DNA of 64,000 nucleotides from Aurantiacibacter suaedae (GTDB lineage Bacteria > Pseudomonadota > Alphaproteobacteria > Sphingomonadales > Sphingomonadaceae), in NCBI RefSeq assembly GCF_005434915.1, contig NZ_SKCG01000002.1, forward strand, positions 868,948 through 932,947, in the 5' to 3' direction. The notes below the pieces were generated by a model that was given only the letters and a program-made list of their open reading frames with translations, was not told the origin of the DNA and made no database searches. Positions 63,168 to 64,000 of the stretch are shown in pieces. Position 1 is the first letter of the stretch, and every line of letters starts with the position of its first letter. The position numbers and the translations under genes are program-made.

Positions 63168-64000
63168 ATGAAAACCCTCCAGCAGATGATCGATGAAGCA
63201 GGCAGTGCGGCCCGTCTGCTGCAGAATGCGCAGACAGGCGCCTTCGAATTCCCGGTCCAGTCCATGTGGTCCAATTTGATCGACGAGAGCGAGGCCTGGC
63301 GCAAGTCGGCCATCCTCTTCGACCAGTCATTCCATATGACCGAGCTGCGCATCACAGGGCCCGACACGCGGCGCTTGCTGTCTGACTTCTCGGTCAACAA
63401 TTTCGCCAGGTTCGGGGCCAACAAGGCCAAGCAGATCGTGTGCTGCAACAAGGACGGATACCTCATCAGCGACGCGATCATCTTTGGCTATGCGGATGAT
63501 GACGTGCTGGTGGTCGGTCGCCCAGTGGTGCCCAATTGGCTGCAATTCAACGCCGAAACGGGTGACTACGATGTCGAGGTCCACATCGACCACCTTCGGG
63601 CTTACGATCCCAACAACTTGCGCCCGCATTACCGGTTCGAGGTACAAGGGCCCAACGCCATGGATATCCTCAACGAGGTGAACGAGGGCGGCGAGCTGTC
63701 GACCCGATTCTTCTCGATGGGGGACATGGTCATTGCGGGCTGCAAGGTCAAAACCCTGTGCCACGCGATGGGCGGTGTTGCCGGGCTGGAAATGTGGGGG
63801 CCGTTTGAAGACAAGGCCAAAGTCGAGGCGAGACTTCTCGAGGTTGGCGAGAAGCACGGCATGCTGCGCGGCGGTAGCCGATCCTACAGCGCGACGGCAG
63901 GCGAATCCGGCTGGTTCGCCGCACCGCTTCCGGCGATCTATGAAAGCGAGGACATGCGGCCCTATCGCGAGTGGCTCACGGCGGCGCACTTTGAAGGTTT
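63168..64000 (+). CDS. Second LigM/DesA-like O-demethylase (3' end outside window)
   Basis: The first 277 codons of another GcvT-fold protein of the LigM/DesA family. It shows MIDEAGSAARLLQNAQTGAFEFP, AWRKSAILFDQSFHMTELRITG, VIAGCKVKTLCHAMGGVAGLEMWGPF, and AGESGWFAAPLPAIY, then YREWLTAAHFEG at the window edge. It clearly differs from the copy at 58041, for example RHGMAGEPG becomes CHAMGGVAG, so the two are not a recent duplication and probably handle different methoxy groups or substrates. The ribosome site is AAGGAA. Confidence 0.88.
   Translation, partial: MKTLQQMIDEAGSAARLLQNAQTGAFEFPVQSMWSNLIDESEAWRKSAILFDQSFHMTELRITGPDTRRLLSDFSVNNFARFGANKAKQIVCCNKDGYLISDAIIFGYADDDVLVVGRPVVPNWLQFNAETGDYDVEVHIDHLRAYDPNNLRPHYRFEVQGPNAMDILNEVNEGGELSTRFFSMGDMVIAGCKVKTLCHAMGGVAGLEMWGPFEDKAKVEARLLEVGEKHGMLRGGSRSYSATAGESGWFAAPLPAIYESEDMRPYREWLTAAHFEG

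Overview
The window looks like a chromosomal segment of a sphingomonad (Sphingomonadales: Novosphingobium, Erythrobacter, Altererythrobacter, Sphingobium type). The evidence is high GC, three full-length TonB-dependent receptors with sphingomonad-type TonB boxes, a complete protocatechuate 4,5-cleavage (lig) gene set that reads almost like the Sphingobium SYK-6 proteins, LigM/DesA-type demethylases and a LigW-like decarboxylase. Identifications come from remembered family sequences and motifs; no searches were run.

Layout. (1) 1-18.1 kb is a mixed catabolic and sensing region. It holds a PQQ/heme alcohol dehydrogenase running off the left edge, a MetE-like methyltransferase, a TonB receptor followed by the fossil of a second one, a LigW-like decarboxylase, an NTF2-like protein divergent from an SDR, an exported dienelactone hydrolase, a chemoreceptor with a CheR/CheB tether, an outer-membrane channel, a CmcJ-like oxygenase and an aldo/keto reductase. 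(2) 18.2-25.7 kb is the protocatechuate 4,5-cleavage cluster in two divergent transcription units. The minus unit is a 6PGDH/DUF1932 oxidoreductase, ligJ, a DUF2218 protein, ligA, ligB and ligC. The plus unit is ligK, ligU and ligI. Together LigAB, LigC, LigI, LigU, LigJ and LigK convert protocatechuate to pyruvate and oxaloacetate. A LysR-type T-N11-A dyad lies between the units. (3) 25.7-40.5 kb starts with a PAS/GGDEF protein with a degenerate active site and a perfect hairpin at its start codon. A surface-glycan locus follows: a minus operon (two FkbM methyltransferases, a CmcI-like protein, a transaldolase), a divergent plus operon (epimerase, radical SAM, glycosyltransferase, sulfotransferase-like) and a minus operon making a CDP-linked, probably C-methylated 6-deoxyhexose (rfbF, rfbG, C-methyltransferase, 3,5-epimerase, GT2).

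(4) 41.9 kb is an island border: tRNA-Leu(CAG) with its own promoter, then a frameshifted and truncated P4-type integrase and a solitary IS end. (5) 43.6-53.8 kb is a decaying alcohol/aldehyde module. It has an AraC regulator, a TonB receptor, an aldehyde dehydrogenase reduced to 73 codons by in-frame deletion and an intact benzyl-alcohol-type dehydrogenase. Next come a broken DUF779 gene, intact adhP, a frameshifted aldehyde dehydrogenase, and an AcoR-like regulator whose upstream region is cut by an IS5-family element. (6) 54-64 kb is an intact catabolic module, probably for methoxylated aromatics: an FAD monooxygenase, an MDR enzyme, a VanA-like Rieske oxygenase, two LigM/DesA-like GcvT proteins, a TetR regulator and a TonB receptor paralogous to the one at 44.7 kb. 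Three promoters in this module share related sequence motifs, suggesting one regulon. This is the best candidate here for an undescribed system.
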